Shown here one piece after another: positions 1 through 6,732 of a stretch of 13,538 nt of DNA (the stretch's first letter is position 1; each line of letters begins with the position of its first letter). The notes below the pieces were generated by a model. That model had not been told where the DNA came from, searched no databases, and saw only the letters and a program-made list of their open reading frames with translations. Origin of the DNA: Promethearchaeota archaeon (GTDB lineage: Archaea > Asgardarchaeota > Lokiarchaeia > Sigynarchaeales > SOKP01); contig JAEOUI010000312.1 in the NCBI GenBank assembly GCA_016839425.1, positions 1 through 13,538 of the forward strand, read 5' to 3'. Made by a program: the position numbers and the translations under genes.

Positions 1-180
1 AATGATATCCTCATCTACTTCGGGAAGTCGCATTTCTTTTAAACGCAGGCCTTTCTTGTATTTATCGGGATCGACATTTCTCTTCTAAGCAAGATCGCCA
101 ATATCCATATAATGTCGAGGCGCGTAGAACGCAATAGAATCGATTCCGATGTTTGTAAATAAATATTCGTTTCCCATCAT
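1..180 (-). CDS. Hydroxymethylglutaryl-CoA synthase, N-terminus, with in-frame TAG (runs off left edge)
   Basis: HMG-CoA synthase condenses acetyl-CoA with acetoacetyl-CoA in the mevalonate pathway, which supplies isoprenoid lipids. Sixty codons are visible. The translation contains NIGIDSIAFYAPRHYMDIG and, after the stop, NVDPDKYKKGL and EMRLPEVDEDI. This follows the first strand, YxxD segment, VDPxK(Y/F) segment and ED(I/V) segment of bacterial and eukaryotic type enzymes such as that of Staphylococcus. The frame is broken by TAG at 85-87 (codon 32), between LA and KRNVDP, where relatives usually have Glu; one base change from GAG would give TAG. The same frame remains family-like on both sides, so this is a substitution, recoding or sequence error, not a frameshift. 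The start at 178-180 is preceded by a perfect GGTGA ribosome site and a TATA box, so the expression signals look intact. The family is confident; whether the gene is functional is open. Confidence 0.82.
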
Positions 181-188
181 GATGAAAT

Positions 189-193
189 TCACC
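189..193 (-). promoter_or_regulatory. Ribosome binding site of HMG-CoA synthase
   Basis: GGTGA on the minus strand ends 8 bases before the ATG at 178-180. It is a full match to the archaeal anti-Shine-Dalgarno core. It decides the start at 180 and argues that translation of the frame with the amber codon is still intended. Confidence 0.7.
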
Positions 194-212
194 GGGATGT
201 GCTATTATATTA

Positions 213-222
213 GGTATAAAAT
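213..222 (-). promoter_or_regulatory. TATA box, HMG-CoA synthase promoter
   Basis: ATTTTATACC on the minus strand lies about 35 bases before the ATG. A transcript starting about 25-27 bases downstream would begin near 190, just at the GGTGA site, so the leader would be very short. The position is inferred from consensus only. Confidence 0.45.
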
Positions 223-258
223 GAGAGTTAAATTTTTCGTTTTAATAAGAACCTATAA

Positions 259-280
259 TGATCTTTTACTTAAAAGATTA
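259..280. repeat. Short hairpin (inverted repeat)
   Basis: ATCTTTT at 261-267 and AAAAGAT at 272-278 form a perfect 7-bp stem around the loop ACTT. A G-T and a T-A pair extend it outward to 259-280. No T run follows directly on either strand, so it is not a clear terminator. In such AT-rich DNA a stem this short can arise by chance. Confidence 0.35.
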
Positions 281-403
281 TTTATCTAAAAAAACAAGAA
301 GATGAGATTTAAGATACTTCTCCCTGAATTATTTTTTTTTAAATGTAATCGTTTTCAATAAATTAATTCTTTTATTGGTTAATTATCTTTATTTTATACT
401 TTT

Positions 404-511
404 TTACAGAGTTTTTTTACAAAAATTACATTCTTCAATCCAGTTTGTTGAAAAATAATAATTTTTTAAAATAATTCCTTCAAAAAACTTTTTACACTTG
501 CTACATATTGT
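404..511 (-). CDS. Possible small zinc-ribbon protein or remnant (two CxxC knuckles)
   Basis: Reading the minus strand from just after a stop at 512-514 gives 35 sense codons ending in TAA at 404-406. The translation has CSKCKKFFEG near the start and WIEECNFCKKTL at the end: two CxxC pairs 24 residues apart, the layout of a zinc ribbon. Lys/Phe next to the cysteines and the aromatic middle (KNYYFSTNW) are typical of such folds. There is no ATG, GTG or TTG in the frame ahead of the first Cys; the only candidate near-cognate start is ATA at 506-508. An ATG lies in another frame at this point, so a single indel could restore a normal start. A TATA-like TTTATATTA (521-529, minus) is just upstream. 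It could be a small protein with an unusual start, a gene damaged or misread at its 5' end, or a relic. Zinc binding is inferred from the cysteines only. Confidence 0.35.
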   Translation of the reverse strand, partial: TICSKCKKFFEGIILKNYYFSTNWIEECNFCKKTL

Positions 512-576
512 TTATTGCTATAATATAAATAATGTTTTTATTCAAACGCATATTTATTTGATTAAGGAGTTCGTTA

Positions 577-590
577 AATATAATATATTA
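577..590 (+). promoter_or_regulatory. TATA box region of the prenyltransferase
   Basis: AATATAATATATTA lies about 45-55 bases before the TTG start at 634. Transcription would start at about 608-612, giving a leader of roughly 25 bases that includes the GTGAG ribosome site. The call rests on consensus and spacing only. Confidence 0.4.
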
Positions 591-611
591 TTATTAAACC
601 AACAAAAACCA

Positions 612-627
612 ATGTTTCACGAGTGAG
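612..627 (+). promoter_or_regulatory. Leader mini-ORF and ribosome site before the TTG start
   Basis: ATG at 612 opens a four-codon frame (M F H E) ending in TGA at 624-626. GTGAG at 623-627, a partial match to the archaeal GGTGA site, overlaps that stop and is 6 bases before the TTG at 634. This spacing supports TTG as the start. The mini-ORF could couple translation to the main gene or be a coincidence. Confidence 0.35.
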
Positions 628-633
628 CTTCAA

Positions 634-1359
634 TTGGAAAAACTAATTCAATTTGATGGTGATAAATTACCCCTTCATGTAGGCCTCATTCCAGATGGAA
701 ATCGACGATGGGCTAAGGCCAATCATGTCGATACTAAGATTGGTCACCTTTCTGGTTATGAAGCTCTTAGAAAAATAATATTTAATTTTTTCGATTATGG
801 AATTAGTTATCTTTCAATTTACTGCCTTTCTATCGAAAATGTAAAAAAAAGAAGCAAATTAGAACTGAAATATCTTTATAAAATCATTCAAAAAGCGTGT
901 GAAACGATTAAAAACGAGCCTTTAGTCGTTAAAGAAGAAGTAAAAGTAAATGTTTTTGGAAGGACTCATTTGTTACCACAATTCGTTCAAGATAGTCTTC
1001 AAGACTTAAAAGATTTTACAAAAAATTATAACAAGAACTATTTAAATCTTCTAATAATGTACGATGGTCAAGAAGAAATAGTAGATTGTATGAAACAGAT
1101 GATAGCTAATAATATGGATCCTAAGGATATATCACCTAAAACAATTAAACAATTCTTATATTCTTGCGATCTACCCGAATTAGATTATATCATTAGGACC
1201 GGAATGGATGATGGTGCTAGAATCTCCGGTTTTTTATTATGGGACGCTTCTTACGCTGAATTTAAATTTAGGAATGATTTTTGGCCGGATTACAACGAAG
1301 AAATGCTAGTCGAAGATTTAAAAGATTACATTCAAAGACATAGAAGAAAAGGGAAATAA
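634..1359 (+). CDS. uppS: Polyprenyl diphosphate synthase (cis-prenyltransferase, UPP synthase family)
   Basis: Elongates an allylic prenyl diphosphate with isopentenyl diphosphate in cis, making the long polyprenyl carrier used for glycan transfer at the membrane. The 241 residues match the usual family length. Conserved regions appear in order: LIPDGNRRWA (catalytic D21, N23, R24, R25), GHLSG (37-41), IYCLSIEN (62-69), YDGQEEI (143-149), RTG (188-190), R196-I-S-G-F-L-L-W and FWPDY (216-220). Two departures stand out. The usual YGGR loop is Y-D-G-Q, and the segment between the two substrate-binding arginines (188 and 196) is two residues longer than the usual RTGGExR. The basic C-terminus (RHRRKGK) could contact membrane. 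The start is TTG: an in-frame stop at 595-597 and the GTGAG site support it, and no in-frame ATG or GTG is available. It diverges from HMG-CoA synthase, another isoprenoid gene. The family is certain; product chain length cannot be read. Confidence 0.93.
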   Translation: MEKLIQFDGDKLPLHVGLIPDGNRRWAKANHVDTKIGHLSGYEALRKIIFNFFDYGISYLSIYCLSIENVKKRSKLELKYLYKIIQKACETIKNEPLVVKEEVKVNVFGRTHLLPQFVQDSLQDLKDFTKNYNKNYLNLLIMYDGQEEIVDCMKQMIANNMDPKDISPKTIKQFLYSCDLPELDYIIRTGMDDGARISGFLLWDASYAEFKFRNDFWPDYNEEMLVEDLKDYIQRHRRKGK

Positions 1360-1384
1360 TAATTTTAGCGTCAAAAATGTCAAG

Positions 1385-1399
1385 TTTTTTTCGTTTTTT
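1385..1399 (+). terminator. T-run terminator after the prenyltransferase
   Basis: T7 (1385-1391) and T6 (1394-1399) runs begin 25 bases after the stop codon. Archaeal polymerase terminates at such runs without needing a hairpin. Confidence 0.5.
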
Positions 1400-1423
1400 A
1401 AGGAAAGAAACTACATTTTTTGC

Positions 1424-1440
1424 TAAATATATATAATATG
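1424..1440 (+). promoter_or_regulatory. TATA box of the 596-residue unknown protein
   Basis: TAAATATATATAATATG lies 58-74 bases before the ATG at 1498. Transcription would start at about 1458, giving a leader of about 40 bases without a visible Shine-Dalgarno site. Confidence 0.45.
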
Positions 1441-1497
1441 TCTTGATAATATTTATGTAAAGATATTACAAAAACGATATTACCCACCAAGAACATC

Positions 1498-3288
1498 ATG
1501 AATGGTTCAAAATCAAGTCAATCCATATCTCTTAACATTAAAAATTATCCAACGCATTTATTGGTTCCTTCTATAGATAATTTATTGGTTTTTCAAGCAA
1601 TCAATTATTTGAGTGAAAAAAAGGAATATTTTTTCGAATTTCAAGGTCAAAACATTAACATCGAAATTCAAGAAGAACTGACTAATGCAGTTAAATTTAA
1701 CTCAGGGGAAACAATAGAATTTACCATTAAAATCGTACCTAACGCTGATGGTCAAGGAAAGTTGACAATTAATGTTTTTTCATTGAGCATGGTAAAAAAA
1801 AAAATTACGGTCCAAGCCATCAGGAATTCTGTTCCCAAAAACAAAGCAAAAGATCATTTTAAGAAATATAAAATAATTCTGAACAATAAGTTAGACAGTT
1901 TTGATCTTAATCAGTTTTTAATAAATTTACCCGATCAAGACATTTCAATGAAAGAAGGACAATTACAAGCAACCAATTTCGGTCCAGAACGAGATCAAAA
2001 CCTTAAGCTCTTAGCAAAAGCTTATATGTCAAAGAACAACATCCAAAAAGCGCTCGAGTTATCATTACAAATTTCTAACGAGGATGAAAAATATCATTTT
2101 TATTACGATTTAATCCGAGCATATGCATCTATTGATTTGCAGACTGCTTTACATATTGTTAATGGTCTTCAAGACGAAGAAAAAAGAAATGTAATACTCG
2201 AAGGTATTGCTTCTCAAATAAGTAAATACGATCAAGAAAAAATAGAAGAATTTATTTCATTAATAACAGATCCAGTGAAAAAACAAGACCTTTTAGTGAA
2301 AATTATTGGTCGTCTTATCAAGATTAATCCTCCAATGGCTTTCGAGCTCTCACACCTAATACCGAACGAATTAATAATAGCAAAAATCTTTATTAATTTA
2401 GCTTGGAGATTTAAAAAATTAAATAATGCACCAGAAGCAGTTAAAACTCTTACTCAAATTCTCAAGATATTTCAAAATTCACCTAAAATCAACTTGGATC
2501 AAGACAATCCTCATGGTCAAGTTTATGAGTTTGTTAAAGATATTGTTCAATTAATCGCAGAAATAGACAACCCTAATACAGCCTACTCCGTAATTGACAA
2601 TTTTAAAAATGATAACCTTAAAAAACAACTCCTTGACAATTTAGGGCCTATTCTCATAGAAACGAGAGAGGAAGTAAGAAAAGTTGAAGAACGGACTGTA
2701 GTTTTTTCGCAATATTTATTGTTTAATATCTTAGTTTCGAGTGTGAGTGAAGATATAAAATATTTCTCCACGCTTGGAGGTAACATCAGTTTAAACTTGC
2801 TTTCACAAGATCATACCTTCAAGGCAGCATTTTTTTCCTTATCGAAACTGTCTTTTAGCATTTTTCCCTTTTTGGAAAGATTATTTTTCGAATTAAATAA
2901 TCAAGTCGCATTTTATATTTTTCCATCAGCAAATAATAAATCCAACGAGGAAACAAGCGCTTTAAATTATGGTATTAATCGATTTATAAATCCTAGTAGG
3001 CTAAGTCCTCAAACTCGAATTTATAATTTGGATTTTATTCCCTATTTAGGATCACCAACAGTAATACTAAACGCAGGAAACGAAACTCTTCGTTCAAGGA
3101 TAGAAAAACAGGTTAAAAACAATATTAATGTCATTATTGATAATAATGTTTTTGAGGGTGGTGCGTCTTCAGAGCTATTACATCAATTATATGGGAGAAT
3201 TTCAACTCCAATTATCAATATTGTTTTATCGTACGAATTAATGAACGATTTTGAAATGCTCAAATCTTTAATGCAAGCTTTAATATAA
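1498..3288 (+). CDS. Unknown protein with beta-rich N-terminus, helical repeats and alpha/beta C-terminus
   Basis: I do not recognise this 596-residue protein. Residues 1-105 are strand-rich (alternating hydrophobic residues, for example INIEIQEELTNAVKF and IEFTIKIVP) and may be a beta sandwich. Residues 160-390 are amphipathic helix pairs of roughly 30-36 residues with the A/L/Y spacing of TPR or HEAT-like solenoids (LLAKAYMSKNNIQKALEL, FINLAWRFKKLNNAPEAVKT). Residues 395-596 look alpha/beta, with SPTVILNAGNET and NNINVIIDNNVFEGG followed by helices. No signal peptide or convincing membrane helix is seen, so it is probably cytosolic. A helical-repeat centre between two globular ends suggests a scaffold or adaptor. 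It stands alone: its own promoter precedes it and an 86-base gap with a new promoter follows. The ATG at 1498 is chosen because stops close the frame upstream. A role is not assigned. Confidence 0.75.
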   Translation: MNGSKSSQSISLNIKNYPTHLLVPSIDNLLVFQAINYLSEKKEYFFEFQGQNINIEIQEELTNAVKFNSGETIEFTIKIVPNADGQGKLTINVFSLSMVKKKITVQAIRNSVPKNKAKDHFKKYKIILNNKLDSFDLNQFLINLPDQDISMKEGQLQATNFGPERDQNLKLLAKAYMSKNNIQKALELSLQISNEDEKYHFYYDLIRAYASIDLQTALHIVNGLQDEEKRNVILEGIASQISKYDQEKIEEFISLITDPVKKQDLLVKIIGRLIKINPPMAFELSHLIPNELIIAKIFINLAWRFKKLNNAPEAVKTLTQILKIFQNSPKINLDQDNPHGQVYEFVKDIVQLIAEIDNPNTAYSVIDNFKNDNLKKQLLDNLGPILIETREEVRKVEERTVVFSQYLLFNILVSSVSEDIKYFSTLGGNISLNLLSQDHTFKAAFFSLSKLSFSIFPFLERLFFELNNQVAFYIFPSANNKSNEETSALNYGINRFINPSRLSPQTRIYNLDFIPYLGSPTVILNAGNETLRSRIEKQVKNNINVIIDNNVFEGGASSELLHQLYGRISTPIINIVLSYELMNDFEMLKSLMQALI

Positions 3289-3296
3289 ATGTCAGT

Positions 3297-3310
3297 TATA
3301 AAATTATAAT
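3297..3310 (+). promoter_or_regulatory. TATA box of the ligase-amidohydrolase operon
   Basis: TATAAAATTATAAT lies about 65-78 bases before the ATG at 3375, giving an expected transcription start near 3330 and a leader of about 45 bases. Confidence 0.45.
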
Positions 3311-3363
3311 ATCAAGATAAAAATACAAATTAATTTAAGTAATAAGCGGAATAAAAATAAAAA

Positions 3364-3369
3364 GGGGAT
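3364..3369 (+). promoter_or_regulatory. Ribosome binding site of the GCS2-family ligase
   Basis: GGGGAT matches the archaeal GGTGAT consensus at five of six bases and ends 5 bases before the ATG at 3375, fixing that start. Confidence 0.5.
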
Positions 3370-3374
3370 AAAGG

Positions 3375-5150
3375 ATGGTTTTCGAACATAGAGATGAAAA
3401 ATCTAAAGGTCCAACTATTGCTGAAAAATTTGCCCAGGCCGTGAAGGAAAAGGAGAATAAAAAAGCTAAGAAAAAAAAGGATAAAAAAAAGAAAAAAGAA
3501 AAAGGGAATCAGTCAATATCGCGCTCCGCACATCCTTCGAGTTCTCAACCTTATCAAGAACACAGAGCACCTGTAGGGAGTGTATCTCTAGGTAAAAAGA
3601 TAGACCATTCTTCTGATAGGCTTTTTGTCGGACACGATTATCGTGAAGTATTTAGTTGGGAATACGAAAGATCCTGGGCAGATATTTTAATGGATGTCGA
3701 ACACTGGCACTTGATGCCCTTTACCATTGGAATAGAACAAGAATTAATCGTGGCAGATAACAACGGAAACTACCTCCCTGGAGATGAAATGGTATTTCGA
3801 ATGAGAGAGATTGTTAAGGACGCCATAAAAATGCTCAAACAACTCATCAATGGTCAAAGAACGGATTTTCTACCCATTCCCGAATACATTAAATCCAAGA
3901 TATTAATTCCTCCTTATGGACGAGAAGATTTGGAAAAAGGATATGTATTGGACATTAAATACTACCTGCCAGAAGGAAACAATGTTTCCGAAGTAGATAT
4001 TGATTGTTTCGGAAGGGATGGAAATGTAACTGCAATTACTTATATATTAGAATTGGTAACTCCCCCTTGTGAATATGTTGAGGAACTTGCTTTTTGGGCT
4101 TCAACCTTGTTTTTATTAGCTAAAAAAACGCTCCCTAAAGATTTAAACATCATTGCTTCGGGAATCAATCCCGTTGCACGAGAATATACTCGAGGTCTTA
4201 CACAAGCCGATCATTTTCACATTGGTTCATTTAAAGGTGGTAATGTTGAAAAAGCGATGGTGTATTCAATGTTGAGAAATTTTATTCCACACCTTATAGC
4301 TCTTTCAAATAATTCACCGATCATAAACAATCGTCCTACTGATGTCGTTAAAATTATTAATGGACGAATCACGGCTCCAAACTGCATAAGATCGCTTCGA
4401 TTGAAATATAACGAGACCATGTTGTCTCCTAACATGCCCAAAGGATTTCTTCCGTATCTCACATCGACAGATCAGAGAGGCGTTCAAACTTTCTTAGAGG
4501 CCGTTGAAAAAGCAGGTTTGGAAGACGCTCGAATGGTAGATTGTTTTCCTTTTACTGATTTTGGTACGATTGAGCTTCGAGTTTGCGACGCTCAGATATC
4601 CATTTGCAGGAGAATTGGAATGGCAATGCTTATTCAAACACTCGCTTATAAGGCAAGAAAGTTGCTCATGAAAAAAAAATGGGTGCCTAACGCAGGAGCC
4701 CCAACCATTTCGTTTAATAGGAAGGGTGCGTACGAACGTGGCTTGATTTCACTTTTCAAACCACAGAATCTTACGCACGAATTCCTTGCAAAAAATGACC
4801 CTGATTTTGCCGAGCAATATCTCGGTCCCAAAAACGACCCGATTAACTACATGACGCAAGCCGTGCAAAGAATGTTTATCTATATTAAACCAGAATTGGT
4901 GGAACTTGGATTCTTATATTCTCCTTTCTTAAAACCCCTTTTAATGAGCGTATTTGGTCAAATTTCATACGCAACTGCTCCAATGAGCGAGGCTGATTAT
5001 CAATTGTCCTTATACGATTATAAGGTAAATCAAGGTGTAGACCCAAATATTCTAAACGATTTGATCTATTTTACAACCGAATATTGTAAGGATCCAATAA
5101 GTCATCCTCTTACGGGAAACTTGACATTACCAAAAGAAATGAGAGATTGA
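3375..5150 (+). CDS. GCS2-family carboxylate-amine ligase (glutamate-cysteine-ligase-like) with Lys-rich N-terminus
   Basis: Family members activate a carboxylate, typically the gamma-carboxyl of glutamate, with ATP and join it to an amine. The GCS2 core is visible: GIEQELIVAD (119-127) with metal-binding E121 and E123, ELVTPPCEYVEE (226-237), ADHFHIGSF (278-286), LSNNSPIINNRPTD (310-323) and GTIELRVCDAQ (397-407). At 591 residues it is far longer than the roughly 370-residue YbdK/GCS2 proteins. The extra length comes from an N-terminal tail, a stretch of about 90 residues (135-225) inserted between the GxExE and ELVTPP motifs, and a C-terminal helical part. Residues 24-43 contain 14 lysines, probably a disordered basic tail. 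It is cytosolic. The amidohydrolase gene follows after 38 bases with no promoter, so they are likely co-transcribed. Glutamate and cysteine as substrates are not established; a different gamma-glutamyl or amide product is just as possible. Confidence 0.82.
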   Translation: MVFEHRDEKSKGPTIAEKFAQAVKEKENKKAKKKKDKKKKKEKGNQSISRSAHPSSSQPYQEHRAPVGSVSLGKKIDHSSDRLFVGHDYREVFSWEYERSWADILMDVEHWHLMPFTIGIEQELIVADNNGNYLPGDEMVFRMREIVKDAIKMLKQLINGQRTDFLPIPEYIKSKILIPPYGREDLEKGYVLDIKYYLPEGNNVSEVDIDCFGRDGNVTAITYILELVTPPCEYVEELAFWASTLFLLAKKTLPKDLNIIASGINPVAREYTRGLTQADHFHIGSFKGGNVEKAMVYSMLRNFIPHLIALSNNSPIINNRPTDVVKIINGRITAPNCIRSLRLKYNETMLSPNMPKGFLPYLTSTDQRGVQTFLEAVEKAGLEDARMVDCFPFTDFGTIELRVCDAQISICRRIGMAMLIQTLAYKARKLLMKKKWVPNAGAPTISFNRKGAYERGLISLFKPQNLTHEFLAKNDPDFAEQYLGPKNDPINYMTQAVQRMFIYIKPELVELGFLYSPFLKPLLMSVFGQISYATAPMSEADYQLSLYDYKVNQGVDPNILNDLIYFTTEYCKDPISHPLTGNLTLPKEMRD

Positions 5151-5188
5151 ATAAAATCGATAATAAATATAAAAATCAATTGAATTAA

Positions 5189-6730
5189 ATGTTAAAAGCC
5201 ACAATTGAACAGGACGGGAAAATAAGGGAAGAAAACATATTCGTTATTGATTGTCATTCCCACCTCGGTAAAGATGTGGATGGTGCCATGATGATGAATC
5301 CGTTAGCACCCTCTGGAACTTTTGATTTTTGGGGGAATGTACAAGGAAAATTAAGTCAGGAATTGAGCAAGACAAACGAGCATTCTTTTTCAACGAGGTT
5401 GGACGGAAGACCTGCAAGAATATCGTGGTCCTTTGAGCCATTCCCATTTACTGACAAGATTTATACAATACTAGAATCAATGAAAGGGAGATTTTCAGAT
5501 CTTAAAGCTAAATCAAAATTTTATACTTTCGTGGATCAAGCAGTGTGTTTTCCTTTTCAGGATGAATTCCGTGGTAATAATCCAGAAGCATTATATAGAG
5601 CAAGTAATTTGAATGTGTCGCGCTTTACTACGAGGTTCCCTTTTTCGATGAAACTCATAGGTTACGCTCGTTGCGACCCAATGGAAGGTCAAAAAGCCGT
5701 AAACGAGGTAAAATATGCCAGAGAAGTACTTGGTCTTCGAGGTCTAAAACTACATCCTCGATCAGAAGGATGGATTGACAAGATCAAATCAGATAAAGCT
5801 ATTAATGTGCTTATCGAGGCCGCAAAGTATTCAATGCCTGTTATTTTTGACACTCGTGGAAAGGGCTCTATTATTGCAATAGGGGAACTCATTAAATCTA
5901 CGAGAAATGTCCTTCAGAACAAATATCCCGAGCTATTACCTCATTTTAAGGTCATAATTGCTCATTTTGCTCAAGGAAATATTGGTGATCATGATGTCTA
6001 TAATACGATAGTTCAACCTAATACTTACGGAGACCTTTCAATGCTTCACGGGGAAGGTGCTGGAAACTTTTTCAAGGATTTTCGACACTGGTTTAACGCA
6101 AACGGTAAAAAAAGCGTTGATAATCGAGAATGGTCAGAATATTTGATATTTGGATCTGATTATCCATATTTTGGGGATGTTCACGCATCGAAATTGATCA
6201 TCTATATCATCAACAAGTTATTCTTTGATTCAGGAGGAAATATCCAAGATGTTAAGAATATACTCGGTCTCAACCAACTTAAACTTTTACCTGAATATAA
6301 TTTACCACAAATGAATCCTTCAAATTTACCAAGCACGATAGTTTCCAACTTATCTTCAAAAGGAAGAAATTTACCCTCTACTCGAGATATGGCAATAAAT
6401 GCATTAACAAAACTCATTGCTGATAATCAAATAGAAATAAAGAACATATGCTTGCAATTCAATAAATCATGGGATCAAATCAGTTCCGACATTTTATTAA
6501 CGATTTCGTCAACATATAAAGATCAAAATGTCAAGTTATTGCTCATGGACCTTATCAAAGATCGCGTTTCTCTACTTGCACCATTAAGCAATAGTTCTGC
6601 GTGGAGCAAATTTGGATATAAATATTTCAATCCTGGAGATAGAAATTGTTTGGATTCATTATTTACACATACTTATTTAGCATTAACTCAAGAAAAAATT
6701 ATTGAATGCTTAAGCCCGATATTTAGTTAA
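5189..6730 (+). CDS. Amidohydrolase (metal-dependent TIM-barrel hydrolase, amidohydrolase_2-like)
   Basis: Hydrolyses, or in some relatives decarboxylates, an unknown substrate with a metal ion at the mouth of a TIM barrel. Visible metal-site elements are FVIDCHSHLG (H23 and H25, strand 1), GLRGLKLHP (183-190), IIAHFAQGN (H259) and IFGSDYPY (D324), in the order expected for the family. The strand that normally carries a metal-binding His (as in PVxIHTG) reads MPVIFDTRGKG here, with D221 at that place, so the metal site may be altered. Residues 28-160 include a long insertion. Residues after about 370 form a largely helical C-terminal extension, making 513 residues against the usual 280-350. 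It lies 38 bases downstream of the GCS2 ligase with no promoter between, suggesting that the two enzymes act on related compounds. The fold is well supported; the substrate is unknown. The 3' end is 2 bases from the stop of the convergent histidine kinase. Confidence 0.82.
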   Translation: MLKATIEQDGKIREENIFVIDCHSHLGKDVDGAMMMNPLAPSGTFDFWGNVQGKLSQELSKTNEHSFSTRLDGRPARISWSFEPFPFTDKIYTILESMKGRFSDLKAKSKFYTFVDQAVCFPFQDEFRGNNPEALYRASNLNVSRFTTRFPFSMKLIGYARCDPMEGQKAVNEVKYAREVLGLRGLKLHPRSEGWIDKIKSDKAINVLIEAAKYSMPVIFDTRGKGSIIAIGELIKSTRNVLQNKYPELLPHFKVIIAHFAQGNIGDHDVYNTIVQPNTYGDLSMLHGEGAGNFFKDFRHWFNANGKKSVDNREWSEYLIFGSDYPYFGDVHASKLIIYIINKLFFDSGGNIQDVKNILGLNQLKLLPEYNLPQMNPSNLPSTIVSNLSSKGRNLPSTRDMAINALTKLIADNQIEIKNICLQFNKSWDQISSDILLTISSTYKDQNVKLLLMDLIKDRVSLLAPLSNSSAWSKFGYKYFNPGDRNCLDSLFTHTYLALTQEKIIECLSPIFS

Positions 6731-6732
6731 AT

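Larger units (their letters stand above)
181..633. other. Divergent AT-rich intergenic region between HMG-CoA synthase and prenyltransferase
   Basis: This 450-base gap is over 75% A+T by eye. It holds the HMG-CoA synthase promoter (about 189-222), a short hairpin (259-280), a T9 run (332-340), the cysteine-rich small frame at 404-511 on the minus strand, and the prenyltransferase promoter and leader (about 577-633). I found no tRNA, CRISPR array or further convincing coding frame on either strand. Confidence 0.7.

Noticed and set aside
298..340. Possible half C/D-box RNA: AAGATGA near 299 and CTGA near 325, followed by a T9 run
   Set aside because: The C box mismatches the RTGATGA consensus, only one box pair is present, no C'/D' pair is found, and there is no terminal stem. 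It is too weak to annotate.
402..424. Direct repeat of T-run plus ACA (two copies)
   Set aside because: It is low-complexity T-run sequence, and on the minus strand it encodes the C-terminal KK and CxxC part of the small zinc-ribbon-like frame. No array or further copies were seen.
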